This document shows positions 42,795 through 51,839 of a DNA stretch of 64,000 nucleotides, piece by piece; the first letter of the stretch is position 1; every line of letters begins with the position of its first letter. The stretch lies in contig CP133187.1 of NCBI GenBank assembly GCA_030913685.1, positions 434,001 through 498,000 of the forward strand, given 5' to 3'. Origin of the DNA: Oscillospiraceae bacterium MB24-C1. Lineage in GTDB: Bacteria > Bacillota > Clostridia > Oscillospirales > Ruminococcaceae. The position numbers were made by a program, and so were the translations under genes. Under the pieces are notes generated by a model. The model was not told the origin of the DNA. It saw nothing but the letters and a program-made list of their open reading frames with translations, and searched no databases.

Positions 42795-42968
42795 TTGAAT
42801 TTGATAAAATGTGCGCACCACTGCGTTCATCAAAAAGACGGCTATTGCACATTGCAGCAGTTGAACCAAAGCGACGCCAGCATGAATACCGACTGCATTT
42901 ATTTTTACAGCGCGTCATGCGAACAACCGGCGCAAATCACCAACACTCTTGACAGTGATAAGTTTTAG
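42795..42968 (+). CDS. Small conserved cysteine protein next to radA
   Basis: A 57-aa protein from a TTG start 8 nt after GGAGGT. It reads MNLIKCAHHCVHQKDGYCTL and has five cysteines (C6, C10, C18, C34, C42). Short proteins of this type beside radA are common in Clostridia and are often misnamed hydroxymyristoyl-ACP dehydratase; no function is established. Its 3' end overlaps the convergent radA gene by 54 bp. Confidence 0.7.
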   Translation: MNLIKCAHHCVHQKDGYCTLQQLNQSDASMNTDCIYFYSASCEQPAQITNTLDSDKF

Positions 42969-44288
42969 TCCTGGGTAGTTTTCGGGGTTGATGCTTTCAG
43001 CATTCTGTTGAGGAAGAATAATCTGCCTAAAACCAAGTCGATACGCTTCCCCTACCCTCTGTTGTGCGCGACTGACGGTGCGAATTTCACCCGCAAGTCC
43101 CACCTCGCCAAATGCAGCCAACGACTCATCGACCGGCTTGTCCAAAAGGTTTGAAATCAACGCCAGCACAACCGATAAATCGGCCGAAGGTTCATCGAGC
43201 CTTAATCCTCCAACAACATTTATGTACACATCCAACGTACCAAAAAAATAGCCACAGCGTTTTTCAAGAACAGCTAAAAGCATGGCCGCGCGATTAAAGT
43301 CAAAGCCGTTGGTGCTTCGCTTGGGCACCGGGTAGCTGCTTTTGCTAACCAGTGCTTGAATTTCGGCCAAAATAGGCCGGGTTCCCTCAATGACAGCGGT
43401 TACACAGGTACCAGAGGTATGCTCTGGCCGACCGGAAAGCAATAAAACCGAAGGGTTGTCCACCTCTTCAAGGCCTTGATCAGTCATTTCAAACACGCCA
43501 ATTTCATTGGTGGAACCGAACCGATTTTTGATCGCGCGCAAAATGCGGTAAGAAAGATTGCGCTCTCCCTCAAAATACAAAACGGCATCAACCATATGCT
43601 CTAAAACTTTGGGCCCCGCAATTGCGCCATCCTTATTGACATGTCCGACCAAAAACAGTGGTATCTCTCTGTCCTTTGCGGCACGGGTGAGCTGCTGTGT
43701 ACATTCTCTGACCTGTGTAACACTGCCCGATGACGATGAAAGCCCGGCATGGCTGATGGTTTGTATCGAATCGACGATGACAAGGTCTGGCCTACATTGC
43801 TCTATTGTCGCCAGAATCTGCCCAAGATCGGTACTGGCGCAGATGTACATGCCGTCATTGCTGACGCCCAGGCGTATGGCGCGCAGTTTAATTTGCCGTA
43901 CACTTTCCTCTCCGGTGATGTATAGCACCTTTAGCATGGAAGAGAGCGGCTGACACATCTGCAAAAGTAATGTGGATTTGCCGATGCCTGGGTCGCCACT
44001 GATAAGTACCACCGAACCCGGTACCATTCCCCCGCCCAATACGCGATCAAGCTCTGTGATTCCTGTCACATACCGGATTTCCTCGCCCGATTCAACGGCA
44101 TTTAGGGACGAAACAGCAGCAGGAGCCGCATGTGTGGCTATGCTGTCAGATCTTTTTTGGGGTGTCAATGTCTTGATTTCTTCATTCATGGTGTTCCAAC
44201 TGCCGCAATCGGGGCATTTACCCAGCCATTTTACGCTTTCATAGCCGCATTCTGAGCAGGTATACACCTGTTTAATTTTTTGTGCCAT
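42915..44288 (-). CDS. radA: DNA repair protein RadA
   Basis: A 457-aa RadA/Sms. An N-terminal zinc finger (C11, C14, C25, C28) is followed by Walker A GDPGIGKSTLLLQ near 94, the KNRFG motif (AIKNRFGSTNEIGVFEM) near 252, and a C-terminal Lon-type domain. It is a branch-migration helicase in recombination. The ATG at 44288 is 9 nt after AAGGGG; a TTG two codons earlier is less likely. The start overlaps the cwlD stop. Confidence 0.95.
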   Translation of the reverse strand: MAQKIKQVYTCSECGYESVKWLGKCPDCGSWNTMNEEIKTLTPQKRSDSIATHAAPAAVSSLNAVESGEEIRYVTGITELDRVLGGGMVPGSVVLISGDPGIGKSTLLLQMCQPLSSMLKVLYITGEESVRQIKLRAIRLGVSNDGMYICASTDLGQILATIEQCRPDLVIVDSIQTISHAGLSSSSGSVTQVRECTQQLTRAAKDREIPLFLVGHVNKDGAIAGPKVLEHMVDAVLYFEGERNLSYRILRAIKNRFGSTNEIGVFEMTDQGLEEVDNPSVLLLSGRPEHTSGTCVTAVIEGTRPILAEIQALVSKSSYPVPKRSTNGFDFNRAAMLLAVLEKRCGYFFGTLDVYINVVGGLRLDEPSADLSVVLALISNLLDKPVDESLAAFGEVGLAGEIRTVSRAQQRVGEAYRLGFRQIILPQQNAESINPENYPGLKLITVKSVGDLRRLFA

Positions 44289-45009
44289 TGACAACTTCCC
44301 CTTCTGTTTCGGTTTTCATATGCAGCTCTGTGACTGACTGCAATATTTTAAACGCCAACTGTTGCTGGTAATCCGCTTGCAGTAGGCGTTGACAATCCTC
44401 TGGATTAGAAATAAAACCACACTCGACCATCACGGCCGGATTATCCATATGACTAAGCAGATATAAATTTTTGCCCGCAGCTTTTATTTCCCGTTTATTA
44501 TCCAGTTGTAGCGCCTCTCGGATATTATCCTGTATCTTTTGAGCCAGTACCCGACTTTGTTCATTTTCGGTGCTATAAAATACCTGCGTTCCCCAGGAGG
44601 ATTGCTGCGGAAAGTAGTTTTGGTGTATGCTTATGAAAATTGCATCAGGATATTGTTTGGCCAGCGCCAACCGTTGATGGATGTCTGACACCTTTTGCTT
44701 GCGCACCCCGCTGATTCCTTTTTCATGTACTGATTGATCGGTGCTGCGCACCATGATGGCCTCATAGCCATCCAACTGCGCCAGACTATAAAGCTTTCTG
44801 GCAATGGACAGATTAATATCTTTTTCCAAGACGCCGCTGACACCTGTCGCACCGCCGTCCATGCCCCCATGTCCCGCATCAATAATAATGATTGGAGAAC
44901 TTGGTGTATGTAAACTGTTCATCACCCTAGTCACAGAATAAATCCCCAAACCACAGGCAAAAGCTAATAAAGCGCTTAGCGCGATGCAAAAAAATAATTT
45001 TTTACGCAT
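44272..45009 (-). CDS. cwlD: N-acetylmuramoyl-L-alanine amidase CwlD
   Basis: A 245-aa protein with an N-terminal signal/anchor (about 4-25) and an Amidase_3 domain. The zinc ligands are in DAGHGGMDGGA near 44-54, the Glu of VLEKDINLSIA and SIHQNYF, and the catalytic Glu is in MVECGFISNPED. CwlD removes peptides from muramic acid during spore cortex formation so that muramic-delta-lactam can form. AGGGGGAGG precedes the start. Confidence 0.92.
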   Translation of the reverse strand: MRKKLFFCIALSALLAFACGLGIYSVTRVMNSLHTPSSPIIIIDAGHGGMDGGATGVSGVLEKDINLSIARKLYSLAQLDGYEAIMVRSTDQSVHEKGISGVRKQKVSDIHQRLALAKQYPDAIFISIHQNYFPQQSSWGTQVFYSTENEQSRVLAQKIQDNIREALQLDNKREIKAAGKNLYLLSHMDNPAVMVECGFISNPEDCQRLLQADYQQQLAFKILQSVTELHMKTETEGEVVNGTKN

Positions 45010-45070
45010 ATTGCCACCTCCCCCTAAGCATTGATATGCATAAACGGCAGGCGGAATGCTATTTTACTTT

Positions 45071-45099
45071 ATCATACCAGAATTAGAACAAACGTTCAA
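45071..45099 (-). promoter_or_regulatory. Possible promoter for cwlD-radA
   Basis: On the minus strand TTGAAC, 17 bp, TATGAT, about 60 bp before cwlD. It fits sigma-A; a sporulation sigma factor could also act here. Confidence 0.5.
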
Positions 45100-45107
45100 T
45101 AGTTAGG

Positions 45108-45141
45108 AAAAATAATAAGACCGGTGTATTACCGATCTTAT
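45108..45141 (-). terminator. Terminator of the tRNA cluster
   Basis: Stem ATAAGATCGGT / ACCGGTCTTAT on the minus strand with a 5-nt loop, then TATTTTT. Confidence 0.85.
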
Positions 45142-45150
45142 ATTTACTAT

Positions 45151-45224
45151 TGGAGGCGCCACCCGGAATCGAACCGGGGATAAAGGTTTTGCAGACCTCT
45201 GCCTTACCGCTTGGCTATGGCGCC
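45151..45224 (-). tRNA. tRNA-Cys (GCA)
   Basis: A 74-nt cloverleaf with GGCGCCA acceptor, anticodon loop CTGCAAA (GCA), T-loop GGTTCGATTCC and encoded CCA. Confidence 0.95.
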
Positions 45225-45281
45225 ATAAAAACGGACGATAAAACCGTACCGTTTGCCTGAAAAATCAGGCTTTAGAGAAAT

Positions 45282-45357
45282 TGGAGCGGGTTACGAGGCT
45301 CGAACTCGCTACCTCCACCTTGGCAAGGTGGCGCTCTACCAGATGAGCTAAACCCGC
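45282..45357 (-). tRNA. tRNA-Gly (GCC)
   Basis: A 76-nt cloverleaf with GCGGGTT acceptor, anticodon loop TTGCCAA (GCC), T-loop AGTTCGAGCCT and encoded CCA. Confidence 0.95.
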
Positions 45358-45362
45358 ATAAA

Positions 45363-45438
<76 letters not shown>

Positions 45439-45478
45439 ATGTCAATGCCTTGGCAAATCCGCCGCAGGCAAGAGAAAA

Positions 45479-45555
45479 TGGCGACCCGGATGGGGCTCGA
45501 ACCCACGACCTCTAGCGTGACAGGCTAGCGTTCTAACCAACTGAACTACCGGGCC
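45479..45555 (-). tRNA. tRNA-Asp (GTC)
   Basis: A 77-nt cloverleaf with GGCCCGG acceptor, anticodon loop CTGTCAC (GTC), T-loop GGTTCGAGCCC and encoded CCA. It is the first tRNA of the transcript. Confidence 0.95.
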
Positions 45556-45625
45556 ATATTCGTCCTCACAAACAATCAACATAGTAGCCTGACCAAGCAA
45601 CCGTCATCGTTTCAGCGACTCTGTT

Positions 45626-45654
45626 ATTATATAACAACCCCACACATTTGTCAA
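45626..45654 (-). promoter_or_regulatory. Promoter of the tRNA cluster
   Basis: On the minus strand TTGACA, 17 bp, TATAAT, about 70 bp before tRNA-Asp. Between here and 45922 I see no supported gene; a hydrophobic minus-strand frame at 45718-45969 lacks a ribosome site. Confidence 0.85.
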
Positions 45655-45922
45655 CAGCTTTATACAAATAATCCGCCTAAGAATACACACTGGCAACAAA
45701 ACCTCAATTTTTTGGCTTTATAATAGGAATAATTCAATGTCTACTTCGCACATTATTAGGAAAATGAGCAGGATCAACCGCCAAAGTGTTCGTCGTTCTA
45801 CGATAAAAGCGGCACTCAAAACAAAGCCGACAGCATAAAAGACTTTTGCATCAGACCGATGCATAGTTTTATCCTTAATAGCAAACAGTAATTCTAAATA
45901 AACAATGAAAGGGGTCAATATA

Positions 45923-46105
45923 ATGGAGCACAAAAGAATTATTAAAGGTAATAACACCACCGTTCCCACCGGTGCAGAGCTATTAAGCGCCTTTGATACC
46001 TACGCCGTAACCGAAAGGCATAAGTCCGGCCGAGGCAACGCACCACTCAACAGCGCTGAATGCGTCGTCGACAGTAGAGAATTTATGATCGAAAATAAAA
46101 AATAA
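45923..46105 (+). CDS. Small DUF3787-like protein
   Basis: A 60-aa hydrophilic protein with start MEHKRIIKGNN after AAAGGGGT. The C-terminal pattern, an aromatic-rich DTYAV segment, then ECVVDSREFMIENKK, resembles the clostridial DUF3787 (small spore protein) family. The match is by eye and weak. Confidence 0.5.
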   Translation: MEHKRIIKGNNTTVPTGAELLSAFDTYAVTERHKSGRGNAPLNSAECVVDSREFMIENKK

Positions 46106-46116
46106 TACCTTTATCC

Positions 46117-46476
46117 CTATATGGTAACCCGATTGCAAATAGTATCGTAAATCACCTGACCAATACCCTTGACCTGAAGCAGTTCTTCCTTTTCGGAAAA
46201 TCCGCCGTGCGCCTCGCGATAGGCAATAATTTCACCAGCCAATACAGGACCAATCTTGGGTAGTTCCTGCAACTCTTCGGTCGTAGCGTGGTTCAGGTTA
46301 ACCAAATAAACTTCCGAAGCCGATGGCAGCTGTGCGTACACATCGGTAGTGACGCCGTGTTCAAAGAGTCGATTTTCCCACAACATGATAATTATCAAAA
46401 CAAGGAGCAGACCCAGACAGTAAAACAGAATAAAGAAAAGCCAGCGTTTTTGTCGCTTTTGCTGTTCTGCTACCAT
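46117..46476 (-). CDS. ComEA-like helix-hairpin-helix protein
   Basis: A 119-aa protein with one N-terminal span (about 12-33), a short linker and a tandem HhH domain (VNLNHATTEELQELPKIGPV near 54-73, then LLQVKGIGQVIYDTI). ComEA is the DNA receptor for transformation at the outer membrane face. The SLBB domain that usually precedes the HhH in ComEA is absent here, so this is the short form. AGGAGCAGCAG precedes the start. Confidence 0.85.
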   Translation of the reverse strand: MVAEQQKRQKRWLFFILFYCLGLLLVLIIIMLWENRLFEHGVTTDVYAQLPSASEVYLVNLNHATTEELQELPKIGPVLAGEIIAYREAHGGFSEKEELLQVKGIGQVIYDTICNRVTI

Positions 46477-46507
46477 CTCTGCTGCTCCTTTACATAATAT
46501 ATGTGGT

Positions 46508-47299
46508 TTAATGTGTCTCGATATATGTAATCAATGCCTCTAAGGCAGCATCCTCGACATGGCAAAGCGTGTGTTCGCATAATGCTTTGATATCATCCGG
46601 GGCATTCTGGGGGCAAAAAGAGCGGATACCCGGAAGTGAGAGCATTTCAAAATCGTTGTAATAGTCCCCAATCGTCAGCACACGGCTGCGATCGAGCGCC
46701 AGATGGTCAACCAACCATTCGATAGAACTACCCTTTGAAACACCGTCCGGCATAACCTCAATAAAACGGTCACAAGATACCGTCGTTTGCATGCCACCGG
46801 TCAGGTGTCGCTCGATAAAATCCAGTATTTCGCTCTGCTCGCCAGGGTCGTGATGGACGACCAGCTTACACCACGGGTCGGTTACTGAGGCCAATTCCCC
46901 CGTCTTGCTTGGCGGCATCCATTCCGCGCTCACACCCAACTCCACCCGGTGGTCGGGACACCAAACCGCAATGCTGTGCTTTGGGTAGTTAGCCAGTAGC
47001 GTATCCACGAGAGACAGAGCTGCGTTGTCAGGCAAAACAGCGGTATAGAGGCTTTGCTGACTATTAAAATCATAAATTAAGCCACCGTTTAGCATAATAC
47101 AAGGTAGATTAACCGGCAGCTTTTTCTGCAATTCAACAGTAGTAGCATGCAGCCCTCTGCCTGTTGCTAGGGCGAAAAGGCCACCGTTTTCGGTGAAATA
47201 CTTAAGTGCATCTATGTTCTTTTGTGGAATTTCATACTTGTCGGTTATCAGAGTGCCGTCCACATCTGAAAATAGACAGAATCCGTCAAATTTCTTCAT
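46508..47299 (-). CDS. HAD superfamily hydrolase, Cof type
   Basis: A 263-aa phosphatase with the DVDGTLI motif (D12 and D14), a type IIB cap, and the C-terminal GDYYNDFEMLSLPG metal-binding motif. Cof-type enzymes act on sugar phosphates or flavin-type phosphates; the substrate cannot be read from the sequence. It begins at the rluD stop. Confidence 0.88.
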   Translation of the reverse strand: MKKFDGFCLFSDVDGTLITDKYEIPQKNIDALKYFTENGGLFALATGRGLHATTVELQKKLPVNLPCIMLNGGLIYDFNSQQSLYTAVLPDNAALSLVDTLLANYPKHSIAVWCPDHRVELGVSAEWMPPSKTGELASVTDPWCKLVVHHDPGEQSEILDFIERHLTGGMQTTVSCDRFIEVMPDGVSKGSSIEWLVDHLALDRSRVLTIGDYYNDFEMLSLPGIRSFCPQNAPDDIKALCEHTLCHVEDAALEALITYIETH

Positions 47300-48219
47300 C
47301 AGTTAGAGCTCCTTCTGAGTTTTTCTATAAAATCGCTAAAATATTGGGGTAATGGTGATTCAAATACCAGGTGCGCTCCGGTTATTGGATGAATAAATCC
47401 CAGTACGGCAGCATGCAGGCATTGGCCTGGCAAAGGTACACGCTTTGCAGGCCCATAAATGGGATCGCCCGCGACGGGATGCCCGATAGACGCCATATGC
47501 ACCCTGATCTGATGTGTCCGCCCAGTTTCAAGCTTGCACCGCACCAGTGAAAACTGTGAAAAGCACTCCAGCACCTCATAGTTCGTGGCAGCATTGCGAG
47601 AATTTTTTTCGGTGACACACATTTTTTTACGGTCAACCGGGTGCCTTCCAATCGGCTTATCAATTCTCCCGAGCTCTTCCTTGACGCGTCCATGTACCAC
47701 GGCAAAATAAAAGCGGTCGATGCTGTGTTCGGCAAATTGGGCGGATAACCCCTCGTGCGTGACATTATCCTTTGCGATAACCAGTAGCCCACTGGTATCT
47801 TTATCTATTCGATGGACAATCCCCGGGCGGATTACGCCATTGATCGAAGAAAGCCTGCCTGCGCAATGATATAGCACCGCGTTGACCAGCGTACCGCTCA
47901 AATTGCCCGCCGCCGGATGCACCACCATTCCCTGCGGCTTATCCACGACCAGCAAATGATCATCCTCATAAACAATATTAATTGCAATGTTCTCCGGAAA
48001 GGCATCTAGCTTTACAGGTTCCGGTTCGCTGTATTCAACCTTGTCCCCGATTTTAACTCTAAGACTTTTACCCGCTGCAGCACCGTTACACAGCACCAGA
48101 CCTCGCTCACAAAGTTGCTGAACAGCGTTGCGGCTTAGTGGTGGGTCAGAAACAGCGCTGACAAAGGCGTCCAGACGGGCGCCCTCATGCTCAACCGTTA
48201 CTTGAATCTGTATCGCCAT
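47299..48219 (-). CDS. rluD: RluD-family pseudouridine synthase
   Basis: A 306-aa protein with an N-terminal S4 domain and a catalytic domain with VDKPQGMVVHPAAGN, the catalytic Asp in HRIDKDTSGLLVIAKD, and the TGRTHQIRVHMASIGHPVAGD block. It converts uridines in 23S rRNA. ATG 48219 is preferred to 48237. It overlaps the 3' end of lspA by about 29 bp. Confidence 0.93.
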   Translation of the reverse strand: MAIQIQVTVEHEGARLDAFVSAVSDPPLSRNAVQQLCERGLVLCNGAAAGKSLRVKIGDKVEYSEPEPVKLDAFPENIAINIVYEDDHLLVVDKPQGMVVHPAAGNLSGTLVNAVLYHCAGRLSSINGVIRPGIVHRIDKDTSGLLVIAKDNVTHEGLSAQFAEHSIDRFYFAVVHGRVKEELGRIDKPIGRHPVDRKKMCVTEKNSRNAATNYEVLECFSQFSLVRCKLETGRTHQIRVHMASIGHPVAGDPIYGPAKRVPLPGQCLHAAVLGFIHPITGAHLVFESPLPQYFSDFIEKLRRSSN

Positions 48220-48712
48220 TGTTCCCCTTTTCCTCATCCGCGTGTTGTTGTTGTTGTGTTTTTTGTTCTGAACGAAATGCCGTAATAAGCATCAAACAAG
48301 CGCCAACCACAACGCAGCAATCGGCCAGATTGAACATCGGGTAACTGAAAAGCGCGTTGATGTCGATGTAGTCCACTACAAATCCGTACCGAATGCGATC
48401 AATCAAATTACCTAAGCCACCCGAAATAATCAGCAGAGTAGATAACTTCTCCAACCTGCCCTTGATTTTTCCGCTGAGCAGCAGCCAGGCTGCGACACAG
48501 AGAATAGTCGCTACTAAAATAATCAGTAGCGTTCGTCGGCCAGTGAAAATGCCAAAGGCAGCACCGGGATTTTCGACGTAAGTAAAACTTAAAACACCGG
48601 GAATCACCATCATGGTGCCGATGGGGGCAAGACTGTTCAGCGCCCAAAGCTTAATGAGCTGATCGCATATAACCAGCACAGCCACCAATATAAAACATAT
48701 TGTTGCAGACAT
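48191..48712 (-). CDS. lspA: Lipoprotein signal peptidase
   Basis: A 173-aa four-span aspartic protease. The conserved blocks are VENPGAAFGIF near 46-56, GGLGNLIDRIRYGFVVDYID (first catalytic Asp) and FNLADCCVVVG (second catalytic Asp). It cleaves diacylglyceryl-prolipoproteins. The C-terminal tail is polar, with Gln and Asp repeats. Confidence 0.95.
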   Translation of the reverse strand: MSATICFILVAVLVICDQLIKLWALNSLAPIGTMMVIPGVLSFTYVENPGAAFGIFTGRRTLLIILVATILCVAAWLLLSGKIKGRLEKLSTLLIISGGLGNLIDRIRYGFVVDYIDINALFSYPMFNLADCCVVVGACLMLITAFRSEQKTQQQQHADEEKGNNGDTDSSNG

Positions 48713-48861
48713 AAATTATGAACCGTTCCTTCCGCTTGTTGTTGACGGGCGATGTCCGTTACCACCGATGATGTTCCTTATTAAAAAAGAAATGCCCGGT
48801 TGCGCCGTACAATTCTGCTCCTTAAAATCTTCATAAGATTTTTATGCAAGTAGTATGAAGA

Positions 48862-48892
48862 ACGGCGCATCACAGGAGTATGATGCGCCGCC
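48862..48892 (-). terminator. Terminator after ileS
   Basis: GGCGCATCA / TGATGCGCC stem with an 8-nt loop, followed on the minus strand by GTTCTT. Confidence 0.7.
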
Positions 48893-48908
48893 ATATGCAC
48901 AAGCTGAT

Positions 48909-51692
48909 TTATTTGACGATAGCAGCGCAACGTGCGCAAAGCGTGGAATGATCATGGTCTTTACCAACCGTATCGGAGAAGGACCAGCAGCGTTCGCATT
49001 TCACGCCATCCGCGCTAAGCACCTCGATGCCGAGTCCGTCGATATCGGAAGATTCTCCGCCCGGGGCATTAACGACCTCCACTTGCGAAACGATTAGCAC
49101 CATCGGCAACAGTTCCTTGACCGAAGAAACAAAGTCATAAAGCTCGCCTTTGGCGTGGAGAATGACCTTGGCCTCCAAGGATTTTCCGATCTTCTTCTGA
49201 GCGCGCGCCACTTCCAGCACTTTGTTGGCACTGTCGCGAATCTCATGGATGCGATCCCACTTCGCCATAAACGCCTCGGAAGCCTTGTCTGCGGTTCCGT
49301 CGGGCATCTCATGGAACATAACCGATTCAGATTTGTCGCCCGCCTGCTTAGGCAGATAACGCCAGATTTCCTCAGCGGTAAATGGGATGATCGGTGCCAA
49401 CATAAGCGTCAGGCCGCGCAGAATGCGATAAATGGCCGTCTGAGCTGCACGACGCGCGTCAGAATCAGCTGCTTCAACATACAAGCGGTCTTTGAGCACG
49501 TCCAGATAGAAATTAGACATATCAACTGTACAGAAATTGTGAATCGCGTGATAAATAGTATAGAACTCATAGGTGCCGTAAGATTCGCGTACCTTTTTCG
49601 CGAGGTCCGAGAGCGTTGTCAGTGCCCAGCGGTCGATATCAAACAGCTTGTCGTCTGAAACCATATCCTTGTTCGGGTCAAAGTCGTAGAGGTTGCCCAG
49701 AATATAGCGCGCGGTGTTGCGGATCTTGCGGTAAACCTCAGAGAGTTGCTTTAAAATCTCCTTGGAGACACGAATATCGGAATGATAGTCGGAGGATGCA
49801 ACCCATAAACGCAGGATATCAGCACCGTACTGATCGGTAATATCCTCGGGTACCATGCCATTGCCCAAAGACTTTGACATCTTTTTGCCTTCGCCGTCTA
49901 CAACCCAGCCGTGGGTACAAACCTCGCGGTAAGGCGCAGTGTTGCGCCAAGCCACAGCCGTCAGTAGCGATGACTGGAACCAGCCACGGTACTGGTCGGC
50001 ACCTTCCAGATACAGGTCGGCGGGCCAGCTTTGCCCCTCGCGGGTGTCAAGTACCGCAGCATGCGTTACGCCGGAATCAAACCAAACATCCATGATGTCG
50101 GTTTCTTTAGTGAATTCCTTGCCACCGCAATGTGGGCAGGTCGTACCCTTGGGTAGAATGTCAGCAGCATCCTTGGTATACCATGCGTCGGAACCCTCGG
50201 TTCTGAACAGCTCAGATACGGCTGCAATACTCTCATCAGTGACATATTCTTTGCCGCAATCTTTACAGAAGAAAATTGGAATCGGCACACCCCAAGTACG
50301 CTGACGCGAAATGCACCAGTCGCTGCGGTCCTGTACCATGCCTGCCATACGGTCCTCGCCCCAGCCGGGAATCCAATGAACTTGTCTGAGAGCCTCGACC
50401 GCCTGATCCTTAAACTGATCGACCGAGCAGAACCACTGTTCGGTAGCACGGAAGAGAATGGGCTGCTTGCAGCGCCAGCAGTGCGGGTATTGATGGATGA
50501 CGTGTTCGCCGGCAAACAACGAACCGCTCTCCTTGATGTGCGCATAAATTGCCTTGTTGGCTTCTTCGGTGGTCAAGCCGGCAAACTGACCGGCATCCTT
50601 GGTCATGCGACCCTTGTTGTCCACCGGGACAAGAATCGGAATCTGCGGATAATGCTTACAGACCTCAAAGTCCTCGAGGCCGTGGCCCGGTGCAGTGTGG
50701 ACAATGCCGGTGCCACTTTCAAGCGTGACATGGTCGCCAACGATGACCAGTGAATCGCGATCAATAAAGGGGTGCTTGCAGACGCAAAGCTCCAAGTCCG
50801 CACCGGAAAAACTGCCCAGCACGGTGTAATCTGAGATGTCGGCTGCCTTCATAACCTGGGGCAGTAGCTCTTCGGCAATGACATAGAATTCGTCGTTAGC
50901 CTTAACCAGCGCATACTCATACCGCGGGCCGACGCAAAGCGCCAGGTTTGCGGGCAATGTCCAGATGGTGGTTGTCCAGATAACCACATAGGTTTTGGAA
51001 AGATCGGCACCGAGTTTGGTAAACAGGCCACCCTTGTCGTCGGTGACCTGAAATTTCACATAAACGGTCGTGCAGGGATCCTCGGCATATTCAATCTCGG
51101 CCTCGGCCAGCGCGGTCTGGCAATCTGGGCACCAATGAACCGGCTTTAAGCCTTTATAAATATAACCTTTTTTGGCCATTGCGCCAAAAACCTCGATCTG
51201 CTTGGCTTCAAAGGCATTGTCTAGCGTAATATAAGGATGGTTGTAATCGGCTAATGTACCAAGGCGCTTAAACTGGCCCTTTTGAATCTCAACATGCTTT
51301 TTAGCAAACGCACGGCAGGTCTGGCGCAGCTCAACCGGGGTGATGGGCTTTTCAATGCCAAGCTCGGCCAATGCTTTCAGCTCAATGGGCAGGCCATGGG
51401 TATCCCAGCCCGGGATGTATGGTGCACAGTAACCCAACATATTTTTAGAACGGACGATAATATCCTTTAACGTCTTATTCAGTGCAGTTCCAAGATGAAT
51501 GGATGCATTAGCATAGGGCGGGCCGTCATGAAAAATAAAAGAAGGCTTGCCTTGATTGTGCTCAATCATCTTGTAATAAAGATCATTTGCGTCCCATTCC
51601 TTGATCATTTCCGGTTCCTTTTGAGGAAGCGAGGCACGCATTGAGAAGTCTGTTTTAGGCAGATTCATCGTGCTGTTGTAGTCATTAGCCAT
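48909..51692 (-). CDS. ileS: Isoleucine--tRNA ligase
   Basis: A 927-aa class I synthetase. The HIGH-type motif is in PPYANASIHLGTALNK near 58-73, there is an editing (CP1) domain, GKKMSKSLGN lies near 600, and the C-terminal zinc finger is CERCWSFSD...CARC. TAAGGAGAG precedes the start. No T-box is visible in the 147-bp gap upstream. Confidence 0.97.
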   Translation of the reverse strand: MANDYNSTMNLPKTDFSMRASLPQKEPEMIKEWDANDLYYKMIEHNQGKPSFIFHDGPPYANASIHLGTALNKTLKDIIVRSKNMLGYCAPYIPGWDTHGLPIELKALAELGIEKPITPVELRQTCRAFAKKHVEIQKGQFKRLGTLADYNHPYITLDNAFEAKQIEVFGAMAKKGYIYKGLKPVHWCPDCQTALAEAEIEYAEDPCTTVYVKFQVTDDKGGLFTKLGADLSKTYVVIWTTTIWTLPANLALCVGPRYEYALVKANDEFYVIAEELLPQVMKAADISDYTVLGSFSGADLELCVCKHPFIDRDSLVIVGDHVTLESGTGIVHTAPGHGLEDFEVCKHYPQIPILVPVDNKGRMTKDAGQFAGLTTEEANKAIYAHIKESGSLFAGEHVIHQYPHCWRCKQPILFRATEQWFCSVDQFKDQAVEALRQVHWIPGWGEDRMAGMVQDRSDWCISRQRTWGVPIPIFFCKDCGKEYVTDESIAAVSELFRTEGSDAWYTKDAADILPKGTTCPHCGGKEFTKETDIMDVWFDSGVTHAAVLDTREGQSWPADLYLEGADQYRGWFQSSLLTAVAWRNTAPYREVCTHGWVVDGEGKKMSKSLGNGMVPEDITDQYGADILRLWVASSDYHSDIRVSKEILKQLSEVYRKIRNTARYILGNLYDFDPNKDMVSDDKLFDIDRWALTTLSDLAKKVRESYGTYEFYTIYHAIHNFCTVDMSNFYLDVLKDRLYVEAADSDARRAAQTAIYRILRGLTLMLAPIIPFTAEEIWRYLPKQAGDKSESVMFHEMPDGTADKASEAFMAKWDRIHEIRDSANKVLEVARAQKKIGKSLEAKVILHAKGELYDFVSSVKELLPMVLIVSQVEVVNAPGGESSDIDGLGIEVLSADGVKCERCWSFSDTVGKDHDHSTLCARCAAIVK

Positions 51693-51839
51693 TGGGTTCT
51701 CTCTCCTTAAATTAGCTTGTACTGTTCTCCCCCATTAAAGAGCGGAAGATTGGCGATAGAATTTTAGCCTGGCAAGAGCCACAAGGCTGAAAACTGCCGC
51801 AAACATATCTAATCTTTAGTGGGAAGTGGGATAACAATA

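Noticed and set aside
45718-45969. 83-codon hydrophobic minus-strand frame near the tRNAs
   Set aside because: It has a GTG start without a ribosome site and overlaps the better supported small plus-strand gene at 45923. A shorter version from an internal ATG cannot be excluded.
51693-51839. T-box before ileS
   Set aside because: No AGGTGGNACCGCG-like element and too little space for a specifier domain.
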